Source: Anditalea andensis
GTDB taxonomy: Bacteria; Bacteroidota; Bacteroidia; Cytophagales; Cyclobacteriaceae
Assembly: GCF_000714815.1 (NCBI RefSeq)
Contig: NZ_JMIH01000004.1
Span: forward strand, 124,001 to 188,000
Direction: 5' to 3'
Length of the DNA: 64,000 bases
A program made the translations under genes and the position numbers. Under the pieces are notes generated by a model that saw nothing but the letters and a program-made list of their open reading frames with translations, had not been told where the DNA came from and searched no databases. Shown here in pieces: positions 9,322 to 18,933 of the stretch (position 1 is the stretch's first letter; the number at the start of each line of letters is the position of its first letter).

Positions 9322-9440
9322 TTATTATTTTTTTTTAAGAGGTTTAGCTAATTATTAGGTTCTTCGGTGTTTACATGCCTTGTGAGCAAGTGCGACTTAG
9401 TAAGAAATATTTAATTAACTAACCCTTAAATAATCAACGT

Positions 9441-12400
9441 ATGGAATTGAAATCCGCCAAGATTATCAGAATGGTCAATTTAAAGACCGCTGATAATTGG
9501 CTAGTTCGAATGACAGGAGTATTGGTATTTGTGCTTCTCAGCTCCCTGTCAATGGCCCAAACAGTAAATGTAACAGGCGTGGTCTTGGATGATGACGAAT
9601 TGGGATTACCTGGAGCATCTATTCAAGAAAAAGGTACAGGTAACGGTGTAGTGACAGGATTGGATGGTGATTTTTCCATCAATGTTCAGCCAGGTGCTAC
9701 TTTAGTAATTTCGTTTGTAGGCTTTGCTTCACAGGAAATCGCGGTAGGAAACCGATCCAACCTAAGGATTGTAATGCAGCCTGACTTAGGGGCATTGGAT
9801 GAAGTGGTAGTTATAGGTTACGGCACTATGCGTCAGGAGGCCGTTACAGGATCTGTAGCATCCATCGGTGGAGAGAGCTTGAGAGAAGTAGCTGCAGGGA
9901 ATGTTACTGAAGCACTTCAGGGTCGGTTACCGGGTGTACAGATTTCACAAACGTCTACCCAACCTGGTGCTACACAGCAAATCAGGATTCGTGGAACACG
10001 GTCTCTGACAGCTAGTAATGATCCTCTTATTGTTTTGAACGGGATACCTTTTGCAGGCTCTATTTCTGACATTAACCCAGAAAATATTGAAAGCCTTGAC
10101 ATATTAAAAGATGCCTCTGCTACTGCTATTTATGGATCAAGAGGTGCTAATGGAGTGGTACTGATCACCACAAAAGCTGGTTTTAAGGGGCAGCAGGCAC
10201 GAGTAAGTTATAGCGGTTTCCATGGTCCAAAGACAGTATTTTCCCCGTATCCTATGATGGATGCAAATGAATTCATGCAAATGCGTGATGCTGCAGGATT
10301 ATTCCAAAATGAAGGAGCTAGTGAATCCAGGGACGTTAATACAGATTGGCAGGACTTATTTTACCAGACCGGTACCATGTCAAACCATGATGTGAGTGTA
10401 GCGGGGGGAGGAGAAAAAAGCACCTATAGTTTTGGTTTGGGATATTACCATGAAGAGGGAGTAGTGCCGACACAGCAATTCGACAGGTTTTCTATGCGGG
10501 CTGCAGTAGATCAGGAAATAGGAAACCATCTCCGGATCGGTTTCAATACCAATAACAATTTTAGCACGACACAAGGTTCACAGGTAGGCTTATATAATGT
10601 TTTAAGCATGTCTCCCCTAGCTAGTCCTTTCAATCCGGATGGCACGCGTAGAAGGGTTATAAACATGCCTCAGGATGATACATTTGTTTTAACCAGAGAC
10701 AGGCTAAATGATATAGATGGACAGTGGTTGAATGAAACGCGAGCTTATGCTACCTACAATGCCGTATATGCGGAGGTAAAAATACCTGGCGTGGAAGGTT
10801 TAAAGTATCGGGCTAATCTCGGGTTGGATTATCGTCAGAGTAACCAGGGAGAGTATACCGGAATGGGAATAAACAGTCCTAACGAAGAAACATTGTCCAC
10901 AGCAGCAGTGGGAAATTCACATAATTTTCACTGGTTAATGGAAAATTTGCTTACTTATGATAAAATTTTTGCAGATAAACACATATTCAATGTAACAGCG
11001 CTTTACTCAACAGAACAGAATACATTTTATAGCTCTAGAATGACGGGTCGTGGTATGCTTTCTGATCAATTTCAATTTTATAACATAGGTCTAGCAACAG
11101 AAGAAATTCAGATCAACCCAGGTGATCAGCAATATAATCAATGGGGATTGATGTCTTATATGGGTAGAGTAATGTACTCCTATGATGACAGATATATGAT
11201 TTCTGCGACATTAAGGTCAGATGGATCCTCTAGGCTTTCACCGGGCTTCAATTGGCATACTTATCCTGCCATTTCTGCAGGTTGGAATGTGAGTAAAGAG
11301 CCCTTCATGAATAATTTCACCAATATTGACATGCTAAAGTTGCGTGTGGGCTATGGTCAGACTTCCAATCAGGCAATTGCTCCTTACGCTACTTTGGGCG
11401 GTTTGGGTACCAGACCTTATAACTTTGGTGATGATACCTATGCAATGGGATATTTTGTAAATTCACTTCCGAATCAAAATCTTGGTTGGGAATACTCAGA
11501 AACCTGGAATATCGGAATTGATTTTGATATTTACAATCGTCGTTTGACCGGTAGTTTAGAATTTTATGACACCCAAACCCGGGATATATTACTGAATGTA
11601 ACCCTACCTGCTACTAACGGTGTAGGAAGCTATACGGCCAATATCGGGGAAACACAAAACAGAGGTGTAGAATTAGCTTTAAACGGATTAATCCTGGAAA
11701 AAAGGGATTGGAGTTGGGAAGCTGGTGTGAATGTGTATGTTAACCGAAACAAATTATTGGCGTTGGCTTCTGGGAACCAGAGAGACGAATCAAACTGGTG
11801 GTTTGTGGGACATCCAATAAATGTGATTTTTGACCATAGAAATATAGGATTATGGCAGGAAGGTGATCCACATCGTGATATACTGGAGCCAGGAGGAAAT
11901 GCTGGTATGATTAAAGTAGAATATACCGGAGGTTTTAATGATGAAGGTGTCCCATTGAGAGCGATAGGACCTGATGACCGTCAGATTTTGGATCTTCAGC
12001 CAAATTTCATGGGTGGATTTAATTCACTATTAAAATACAAGAATTTTGATTTCACCATCGTTGGGATGTTCAATAGTGGAGGGGTACTTATCAGTAATCT
12101 TCACTCCTCTTCCGGATACCTCAATATGATGAACGGCAGAAGAAACAATGTAAGCGTAGATTACTGGACACCGGAAAATACGGGTGCCAAATATCCTGCT
12201 CCAGGTGGCCTAGCTTCAGGGGACAACCCTAAGTATGGCAGCACGTTGGGTTATTTTGATGCTTCTTATTTAAAAATAAGAACCATGACTTTAGGATATA
12301 ATTTTGATCAGACAGGTAATTGGATGAGCGCAGCAGGGATAAGTAGATTTAGGATATACGGTGCCGTGCAGAACCCTTTTGTATTGTTTTCACCATTTAA

Positions 12401-12548
12401 CAGGGAAACGGGTCTGGATCCGGAAACCAATTCATTTGCAGATCAGAACACTGCTGTACAAGGCCCTTTGCCTAGCAGATTACTAACCATCGGTACCAAT
12501 GCGCCAGCTACGCGTAATTTTATATTCGGTATTAATTTGACATTTTAA
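9441..12548 (+). CDS. SusC-like TonB-dependent outer-membrane transporter
   Basis: 1035 residues. After an export signal ending near SLSMAQ comes a carboxypeptidase-D-like domain (about residues 45-115, VTGVVLDDDELGLPGASI) and the TonB-interacting stretch DEVVVIGYGT. The plug domain (EALQGRLPGVQI, SLDILKDASATAIYGSRGAN) and a beta-barrel ending in NFIFGINLTF follow. It should import xylan or glucurono-xylo-oligosaccharides across the outer membrane with the SusD-like partner that follows. The long leader before the hydrophobic stretch (residues 1-24) is normal for SusC proteins. Substrate is inferred from the neighbouring GH10, GH67 and GH115 genes. Confidence 0.96.
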   Translation: MELKSAKIIRMVNLKTADNWLVRMTGVLVFVLLSSLSMAQTVNVTGVVLDDDELGLPGASIQEKGTGNGVVTGLDGDFSINVQPGATLVISFVGFASQEIAVGNRSNLRIVMQPDLGALDEVVVIGYGTMRQEAVTGSVASIGGESLREVAAGNVTEALQGRLPGVQISQTSTQPGATQQIRIRGTRSLTASNDPLIVLNGIPFAGSISDINPENIESLDILKDASATAIYGSRGANGVVLITTKAGFKGQQARVSYSGFHGPKTVFSPYPMMDANEFMQMRDAAGLFQNEGASESRDVNTDWQDLFYQTGTMSNHDVSVAGGGEKSTYSFGLGYYHEEGVVPTQQFDRFSMRAAVDQEIGNHLRIGFNTNNNFSTTQGSQVGLYNVLSMSPLASPFNPDGTRRRVINMPQDDTFVLTRDRLNDIDGQWLNETRAYATYNAVYAEVKIPGVEGLKYRANLGLDYRQSNQGEYTGMGINSPNEETLSTAAVGNSHNFHWLMENLLTYDKIFADKHIFNVTALYSTEQNTFYSSRMTGRGMLSDQFQFYNIGLATEEIQINPGDQQYNQWGLMSYMGRVMYSYDDRYMISATLRSDGSSRLSPGFNWHTYPAISAGWNVSKEPFMNNFTNIDMLKLRVGYGQTSNQAIAPYATLGGLGTRPYNFGDDTYAMGYFVNSLPNQNLGWEYSETWNIGIDFDIYNRRLTGSLEFYDTQTRDILLNVTLPATNGVGSYTANIGETQNRGVELALNGLILEKRDWSWEAGVNVYVNRNKLLALASGNQRDESNWWFVGHPINVIFDHRNIGLWQEGDPHRDILEPGGNAGMIKVEYTGGFNDEGVPLRAIGPDDRQILDLQPNFMGGFNSLLKYKNFDFTIVGMFNSGGVLISNLHSSSGYLNMMNGRRNNVSVDYWTPENTGAKYPAPGGLASGDNPKYGSTLGYFDASYLKIRTMTLGYNFDQTGNWMSAAGISRFRIYGAVQNPFVLFSPFNRETGLDPETNSFADQNTAVQGPLPSRLLTIGTNAPATRNFIFGINLTF

Positions 12549-12643
12549 TCATTTATGAAATCGGGCATGATGAAAACTTCAATTCCGGAGATCACCCGGT
12601 TAACATGCAAGATTCCATGTGACATTAAAAAAAAATCAACCAA

Positions 12644-14587
12644 ATGAAAAAGATAAATATATATATGAATTCAATGAAAGGCTCGCTTGTGGCAGCTCTT
12701 TTATTGGTTTCTTGTACTGATATATTGGAAGAAACACCAAGGGCCACCTTTGAACCCAGTTTTTTTCAGACTCAGGAAGGAATCCAGGGAGGATTGACCT
12801 CGATGTATGCGCATCTACGCTACATTTACGGACAGGCTTACTTTTATAATACTACCCTTACCGGTACTGATGAAGTAACTTATGCCCAAAGTGCTGACCA
12901 AAATTTCCTGGTCATGGACCTAAGCGGTCAGGGTGATATTGATCCTAATAGCAGCAGGGCAGATGTACTGTGGAATGCCGCATATTCAAATATCAATACT
13001 GCCAGTGGGATAATAGAATTTGCTTCTGAAGTAGGTACATCTGATGCATTAATAGCAGAAGCAAGATTCTTTAGGGCTTTTGATTATTTTCAATTAGTTC
13101 AGACATTCGGGGGGGTCCCACTGGATTTAGGGGCTGGAGAACTAGAATTTAATATTACTCCTTCAAGGACATCAACCAGGAACACTGTACCTGAAGTGTA
13201 TACAAAGGGAGTATTTCCAGATTTAGTGAGAGCAATTAATGATTTGCCTGACGCACCTCGTTTAACCGGTACTGCTACCAAAACATTGGCCCGCTTATAC
13301 CTGGCCAAAGCATACCTTACCTATGGTTGGTGGTTAGAAAACCCAAATAACATTCCTACTTATCCTGACACGCCTCGGGTAGATCCTGACGGTCATAATC
13401 CACAGTGGTATTATCAGCAAGCGTATGATATTGCATTGGAAGCAATTGCAAATCCTGGACCTTTCAGATTACAGGAAACCTTCTATGATGTAAACGTAGC
13501 TCAAAATGACCGTAACATGGAGTTGTTGCTTTATGCAGATCATACAGAAACCAGCGAATTTTACAATGCAGGTAGTTTAACATGGGGTAATGGCGAAGCT
13601 CCTGATAACTTTGCCGGATGGATGATGACCTGGAACTATACCGTCTTGAGAAGTAGCCGATCCAATACTACCTGGACGAATGATGTAGAATCAGTAAGAC
13701 GTGAGGCTGTTCAGGCCCTAGGCAGACCATGGACACGTATGGCTCCCACCATTGGTGCCATCACTAATACATTTGCCGATAAAACAAATGATTCCCGATA
13801 TGATGGCACCTTTACTACAGTTTATCGTGCCAATATTGGCCGAACAACTCCTATCCCAGGACCGGTATATAATGCAAACTTTCTACCTGTTCAGGATGGT
13901 GATGCCATATTGACCTTCCTTAATGAACAACCTGCTCAAGCAATAAATTTCCCCTCCCCTTTTAATTTAGGAGCAAATCTTGGAGCCGGAACTTTGCCTG
14001 GGAGGTCTGATTTTGTGATGGGTCCAAATAATATAAGTAGAATAGTGTATCCAGGACTTTGGAAACTTGGTCCATACCGAACAGATAGTGGCACTGGATT
14101 AGGTGAACCAAATGCAGGAAGTACAAGACCATTTAATATTGCCAAATTTTCAGAGCTTTATTTAATAGCCGCTGAAGCCGCCGTAAAGGGTGCTACAGGT
14201 CCTCAAAGTGCACGTGATCTGGTCAATGTACTCCGGGCAAGAGCAGGTGTATGGCGTTGGGACAACAATGGCAACCAACCAAAAATAGTGGACAACAGTG
14301 CATTAATGGTTGCAGCCACTCCCGCTATCATCGATATCAACTATATCCTTGCGGAGCGTTCAAGAGAATATTATGGAGAAGGTTACCGATGGTATGACCT
14401 GGTCCGTACCCAAAAATGGAACGAGCTGGCAGGTACGTACCAGATAGCCGGTAGAAATTATGGAGACCGTACGGCACAAACGATTACCAGAAATATCCAG
14501 CCTTACCATTATTTGCGCCCTATACCACAAAGTCAGATAGATGCTATGGAAGGGGATAGAGCAGGATATCAAAACCCTGGATATTAA
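12644..14587 (+). CDS. SusD-like surface glycan-binding lipoprotein
   Basis: 647 residues. Lipobox LLLVSC with Cys24 marks a lipoprotein, expected on the outer surface capping the SusC barrel. Typical SusD features are LEETPRATFEPSFFQTQEG at the start, FFRAFDYFQLVQTFGGVPL, ARLYLAKAYLTYGWW (TPR-like helices) and, near the end, YILAERSREYYGEGYRWYDLVRT. The gap to susC is 95 bp. No SusE/SusF-like extra binding protein follows. A strong terminator comes 25 bp after the stop. Confidence 0.95.
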   Translation: MKKINIYMNSMKGSLVAALLLVSCTDILEETPRATFEPSFFQTQEGIQGGLTSMYAHLRYIYGQAYFYNTTLTGTDEVTYAQSADQNFLVMDLSGQGDIDPNSSRADVLWNAAYSNINTASGIIEFASEVGTSDALIAEARFFRAFDYFQLVQTFGGVPLDLGAGELEFNITPSRTSTRNTVPEVYTKGVFPDLVRAINDLPDAPRLTGTATKTLARLYLAKAYLTYGWWLENPNNIPTYPDTPRVDPDGHNPQWYYQQAYDIALEAIANPGPFRLQETFYDVNVAQNDRNMELLLYADHTETSEFYNAGSLTWGNGEAPDNFAGWMMTWNYTVLRSSRSNTTWTNDVESVRREAVQALGRPWTRMAPTIGAITNTFADKTNDSRYDGTFTTVYRANIGRTTPIPGPVYNANFLPVQDGDAILTFLNEQPAQAINFPSPFNLGANLGAGTLPGRSDFVMGPNNISRIVYPGLWKLGPYRTDSGTGLGEPNAGSTRPFNIAKFSELYLIAAEAAVKGATGPQSARDLVNVLRARAGVWRWDNNGNQPKIVDNSALMVAATPAIIDINYILAERSREYYGEGYRWYDLVRTQKWNELAGTYQIAGRNYGDRTAQTITRNIQPYHYLRPIPQSQIDAMEGDRAGYQNPGY

Positions 14588-14612
14588 TATCATAAAAACC
14601 ACTATTTTTATT

Positions 14613-14647
14613 AAACCGGGTAGAAATTACTACCCGGTTTTTTTTTA
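14613..14647 (+). terminator. Rho-independent terminator after susD
   Basis: Perfect stem AAACCGGGTAG / CTACCCGGTTT with a short A/T loop, followed directly by a run of T. It closes the susCD transcript. Confidence 0.92.
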
Positions 14648-15330
14648 TGCTTTGTATAAATTCCAAAATCATTTTTTAAAATTATGGTGTAATCCTTTTA
14701 CAGATCCATATCGTGGTAAAACTTATACCGGTCTGCCGTGCCCTGCGCAGGCAATAGAAATTTATCCCTTACATTTAAATAATAATCTATATATTAGAAT
14801 ATCACCAGGAAGGATTGTATGCGGATACAGTAGAAGATAAATTCAACCCACTTAGATTGTTATCATACCCTACTCTTTCTGAAGCAACCCTTTAGAACCT
14901 ATTCAGAAAAATGAAAACAAAATTATTTTAAAAACTAAGTCTGTAAATATTAAACCAATCACGATTATTTTCCATTGCCGGAAAATCTGTTTTTACGTTC
15001 ATATAAAAATAGGTAGGCTTCTTATTGTTAAGTTTTAGTTCATTTTAATATTATCAGCATTTCAGGTTATTTCCACTCATTCACGCTCTCTGAAGACCAG
15101 GAAAGGGATACTTTTATCTGGTCATAACTTATAACATCACAAAATTCGGGATCACCTCTCCCGGATTAATTCGGAAGAATCTCCCATCCCCGACAGCTAA
15201 AAAGGGATTGCCTGTGCATGAAGCTATTATGATGCTCGATTCCATCTTGATCCCCTTTAACATACCCATTGACCGCTTCTATTCCAGACAATGCGAAACA
15301 CTGGTGCTGTATTTTAGTAAGGCAAATAAA
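14648..15330. other. Long convergent intergenic region
   Basis: About 680 bp between the susD terminator and the end of dctM. A plus-strand frame at 14541-14840 spans the terminator and is not credible. A minus-strand frame of 46 codons (about 15116-15271) and the hairpin GACCAG/CTGGTC at 15095-15123 lie in a noticeably less AT-rich stretch at 15060-15330. No gene is supported; see findings. Confidence 0.5.
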
Positions 15331-16626
15331 TTACAATCCCAAAACCCTTGGCAACCATAATGTCAAATCTGGAAAAAGGGTAATCACTATAAGCCCTAAA
15401 ATCATTGCTATGAAAAATGGGATCAGAGGCTTTACCACTTTACCAATAGTACTCTGGGCCACTCCTACCCCTATGAATAGCACCGACCCTACCGGAGGGG
15501 TACATAGCCCTATACACAGGTTTAGGATCATGATGATTCCAAAGTGAATGGGATCTATTCCCAATTCTACCACTATGGGCAAAAATATAGGCGTAAATAT
15601 TAAAACCGCAGGAGTCATATCCATAAATATACCTACAAACAATAGCAATAAGTTGATAATAATTAAGATTACAACAATATTATCGCTTAGGGATAATAAC
15701 GTACTGCTAATAGACTGAGGGATATCTTCGCTGGACATCACCCATGACATGCTCATAGATGTAGCGATAAGGAGCATTACTATCGCTGTAGTTTCGGATG
15801 CTTTGAGCAATATGGAGGGTAGTTCAATCAACTTCAATTCCCTATAAAAAAACGATAACCCTAAGGTATAAATAACCGCAATAGCAGAAGCTTCCGTAGC
15901 CGTAAAAATACCGGCCACTATACCTCCCATTACTATAACCAAAAGCATCAAGCTGGGTATAGCACGGAAAAAACTTCTTGCCAAATCCCTCAAAGAGGTT
16001 CTTTCACCACCCGGTAAGTTCTTTCTTTTTACAAATATGGCGGCAGTAATAATCAATAATAATCCGATAAATAATCCTGGAATATAGCCCGCTATAAATA
16101 GTGCTGCGATACTGACACCTCCAGATGCGAGGGAATACACTATCAAAATATTAGATGGCGGGATGATGAGTCCTGTGGTGGATGCCGTGATATTTACTGC
16201 CGCACCCAGTTCCTTTGGATAGCCTTCCTTTTCCATCCTGGGTCCTAATATCCCTCCAATAGCAGAGGCAGCAGCAGCCGCTGATCCCGCTATAGCTCCA
16301 AAAAGCATGGCAGCAAGTACATTTACATAAAGCAATCCCCCAGGCAATCTCCCCATAAGGGATTTGGCAAGTTCTATTAGCCGATTGGCTATTCCTCCCC
16401 GGTTCATGATCTCTCCTGCCAAAACAAAGAAGGGAATGGCCAATAAAGAAAAACTATCAAGTCCTGTTCCCATCCTTTGGGCTATAGTAGTCGCAGAGGG
16501 CCCTACGGCCACAGAAACCATTAATGTAACAAAACTCGCCAATCCAAGACTCCATGCCACTGGAACGCCAATACCCATTAAAACCAAAAAAGAAAATACA
16601 AGAATCAATATGCTGATATAATCCAT
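15331..16626 (-). CDS. TRAP transporter large permease (DctM type)
   Basis: 431 residues, about twelve hydrophobic segments. DctM signatures include PFFVLAGEIMNRGGIA, FGAIAGSAAAAASAIGGILGP, ASTTGLIIPPSNILIVYS, TATEASAIAVIYTL and LCIGLCTPPVGSVLF. This subunit carries the Na+-coupled transport path. Its ATG overlaps the dctQ stop by one base (TAATG), so translation is coupled. In this operon it should bring a uronate across the inner membrane. Confidence 0.95.
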   Translation of the reverse strand: MDYISILILVFSFLVLMGIGVPVAWSLGLASFVTLMVSVAVGPSATTIAQRMGTGLDSFSLLAIPFFVLAGEIMNRGGIANRLIELAKSLMGRLPGGLLYVNVLAAMLFGAIAGSAAAAASAIGGILGPRMEKEGYPKELGAAVNITASTTGLIIPPSNILIVYSLASGGVSIAALFIAGYIPGLFIGLLLIITAAIFVKRKNLPGGERTSLRDLARSFFRAIPSLMLLVIVMGGIVAGIFTATEASAIAVIYTLGLSFFYRELKLIELPSILLKASETTAIVMLLIATSMSMSWVMSSEDIPQSISSTLLSLSDNIVVILIIINLLLLFVGIFMDMTPAVLIFTPIFLPIVVELGIDPIHFGIIMILNLCIGLCTPPVGSVLFIGVGVAQSTIGKVVKPLIPFFIAMILGLIVITLFPDLTLWLPRVLGL

Positions 16627-17117
16627 TATGCGCTAATATTTTTGCTATTCAGGTGTGAAGAAATCAATACTATTTGATAGTAGGTTACTACCAGTCCACT
16701 AAAGGGGATGATGGTATAGACAAAAGCTAAAGGAACCTGTAATGTAGCGGATTTTTGGTCTAGTATAAAGGTGATATAAACCAGGTTTAATCCTCCCAAT
16801 ACCATCACTGCCACCGCAAAGAAAATAATAACCACATTGATGATGATCAGCAGATTCTGTTTTGGTTTACCGGTAAGTTTCTGTGGTAACAGATCGATGG
16901 CGAGATGTTTATCTTGACCTGCAACATAGGCTGCTCCGAGCATACCCAGCCAAATCAACATGTACCTGGAAAGCTCATCTGTGAAAGCACTCGGATTCAT
17001 CAGTACATACCGTGAGATCACCTGCCAAGTAACATTAAGGACCATCAAAGACATCAATATGACGAGTGCGGTGCCCACTAGCTTGTCTACTTTATTTTTA
17101 TAAAAAATACTAAACAT
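16626..17117 (-). CDS. TRAP transporter small permease (DctQ type)
   Basis: 163 residues with four predicted membrane helices. It shows the family pattern around VTWQVISRYVLMNPSAFTDE and LSRYMLIWLGMLGAAYVAGQ. DctQ pairs with DctM in the inner membrane. Sequence is less conserved than its partners, but position between dctP and dctM and the length settle the call. Confidence 0.92.
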   Translation of the reverse strand: MFSIFYKNKVDKLVGTALVILMSLMVLNVTWQVISRYVLMNPSAFTDELSRYMLIWLGMLGAAYVAGQDKHLAIDLLPQKLTGKPKQNLLIIINVVIIFFAVAVMVLGGLNLVYITFILDQKSATLQVPLAFVYTIIPFSGLVVTYYQIVLISSHLNSKNISA

Positions 17118-17158
17118 AAATTATTATTTTGGGAGTTTGTCGCAGATTAAGTATTCCT

Positions 17159-18139
17159 TCACTGAGTTTGCTGAATCTTCCTTACTATCTCATACATTTC
17201 AGGTTGGCTGGTTCTGATAGCATCATACATACCTTCTACTGCTTCCCGGAAGCCTTCTTGATCAGGGTAGGATATTTCCACACCTGCCTTTTCCATCTCC
17301 GATAAAGAAAACTCAACGGATTCTTTCCATATTTTATACTGATATATGGCGGATTCATCTGCAGCGTCCTGTAACCATTCCTTTTCCTGATCTGAAAGAA
17401 TCTTCCATACCTTGGTACTGATGATAATCATATCAGGTATAGCCAGATGTTCATTTATAGCATAGTATTTACACACTTCATAATGCCTGGAGGTATAAAG
17501 GCTAGGCGGGTTATTTTCCGCTCCGTCCACAATCCCCTGCTGCAAGGCGGTATATAGTTCGCCATAAGAAACAGGAGTGGGAGATCCGCCAAAGCTCCGT
17601 ACCATATTAGTCGCCATGTTACTTTCCATTACACGGATTTTTAGCCCTTTCAGGTCCTCAGGGGATGCTATTGGTTTATTCTTTGTATAAAAGCTTCGGT
17701 TGCCGGCATCATAATAAGTTAGTCCCCTGAACCAGAAATCTTCTCCATCCAGAAGTAATTGCTTTCCTATATCACTGCTCAAAACTTTCTGTCTATGGGC
17801 ATCGTCTCTAAAGAGATATGGAAGACTCAGTATCTGAAGTTTTGGCGCAAAGCTCTCTACTACTGCGGAGGACACCTTTGTCATGCCTAGACTTCCTATC
17901 TGAAGCAGTTCTACCAGCTCTCTCTCACTTCCCAGTTGTTGGTTGGGATAGATCTTCAGTCTCATTTTCCCTTCTGATTTCTGCTCCAGTAGCTCTGCCA
18001 TGTACAGCATGGCTTCATGTACCGGATGGGCCACCCCTAGACCATGGCCTAATTTTATTACCCTTACATCCTGTGTCTGCTGACAGCCACTAAATAATAA
18101 TAGGCAAAAGAAAAAGCATATTTTGGGTTTACTAATCAT
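17159..18139 (-). CDS. TRAP transporter solute-binding lipoprotein (DctP type), probable uronate binder
   Basis: 326 residues with lipobox LLFSGC (Cys19), so probably tethered on the periplasmic side. DctP motifs: YPNQQLGSERELVELLQ, SLPYLFRD, LKGLKIRVMESNMATNMVRS (the Arg binds the carboxylate of the ligand), GIVDGAENNPPSLYTSRHYE and WLQDAADES. The ENNPPS-x(7)-EVCKYY pattern is common in glucuronate/galacturonate-binding members. This fits the surrounding KDPG aldolase and KDG kinase genes, but the exact ligand is inference. Confidence 0.94.
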   Translation of the reverse strand: MISKPKICFFFCLLLFSGCQQTQDVRVIKLGHGLGVAHPVHEAMLYMAELLEQKSEGKMRLKIYPNQQLGSERELVELLQIGSLGMTKVSSAVVESFAPKLQILSLPYLFRDDAHRQKVLSSDIGKQLLLDGEDFWFRGLTYYDAGNRSFYTKNKPIASPEDLKGLKIRVMESNMATNMVRSFGGSPTPVSYGELYTALQQGIVDGAENNPPSLYTSRHYEVCKYYAINEHLAIPDMIIISTKVWKILSDQEKEWLQDAADESAIYQYKIWKESVEFSLSEMEKAGVEISYPDQEGFREAVEGMYDAIRTSQPEMYEIVRKIQQTQ

Positions 18140-18158
18140 ATAATATTTTTGCTACACA

Positions 18159-18836
18159 TTAAGACTTTTCGGTCTTCTGATTGATATTCTTTATTATACT
18201 TATTGTCTGAGTAAATTTCTCGTTCAACTCATCATATTTTTTATCTTGGAGCAAATCCTTTTTTATCAGCTGACTACCCATACCTACACAGGTCACTCCT
18301 GCTCGGAACCATTCTTGGAGATTTTCTTCGGTTGGTTCCACTCCTCCGGTGGGCATTATCTTCAGACCAGGCATTACAGAAAGAACAGCTTTGATAAAAT
18401 CAACTCCCAACAAATTTCCAGGAAATGCTTTTACCAGTACAGCACCAAGCTTTTGGGCCTGGAATACTTCGGTCACCGTAGCACATCCAGGCACCCAGAA
18501 TACGCCCTTCATCTGGCAGTACTTGGCTACCTCGGGAATTAATGCAGGAGATACTATAAAGTCAGCATCAGCATAAAGGTATTCCTTTACTTGTTGTACT
18601 GTAAAAATAGTTCCTATACCCAAGTACATATCTTTGTATTTTTCGGCGTATATTTTTAAACCTTTAAAAACTTCCAATGCATTGTTTTGACGGTTGGTAA
18701 ATTCAAAAACCCTGATCCCCGCTGTATATGCAGCATCTAATACTGCTTTGGCTACTTCTAACTCTTTATGGTTAAAGACAGGTATCATTCCTGTTTGGGA
18801 AATACTCGCCAATAATTGTTCACTCGTAGGTTTCAT
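18159..18836 (-). CDS. eda: KDPG/KHG aldolase
   Basis: 225 residues, a class I aldolase of the Entner-Doudoroff end step: 2-keto-3-deoxy-6-phosphogluconate to pyruvate and glyceraldehyde 3-phosphate. Key elements: VFEFTNR with Glu45, GIGTIFTVQQ, ADFIVSP, VPGCATVTE, Schiff-base Lys136 in VKAFPGN and the phosphate-binding MPTGGVEP. It is 19 bp before dctP and 97 bp after kdgK on the same strand. Confidence 0.95.
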   Translation of the reverse strand: MKPTSEQLLASISQTGMIPVFNHKELEVAKAVLDAAYTAGIRVFEFTNRQNNALEVFKGLKIYAEKYKDMYLGIGTIFTVQQVKEYLYADADFIVSPALIPEVAKYCQMKGVFWVPGCATVTEVFQAQKLGAVLVKAFPGNLLGVDFIKAVLSVMPGLKIMPTGGVEPTEENLQEWFRAGVTCVGMGSQLIKKDLLQDKKYDELNEKFTQTISIIKNINQKTEKS

Positions 18837-18933
18837 GCAATAAATAAGTTTATAATTTTCACGATTATAAATTTAAAGCTTAATGCTTTAAATGCAGGGA
18901 CATTACCTGAATAATAATATATTTCCGTACTTT

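Larger units (their letters stand above)
8879..9440. other. AT-rich regulatory region before susC
   Basis: About 560 bp with no supportable gene. It is extremely AT-rich around 9120-9300. Two candidate LacI operators (9119 and 9306) lie within it. The promoter and leader of the susC-susD transcript must be here. Confidence 0.7.

Noticed and set aside
14541-14840. 99-codon plus-strand frame after susD
   Set aside because: It runs through the susD end and straight through a strong terminator hairpin; composition is not protein-like.
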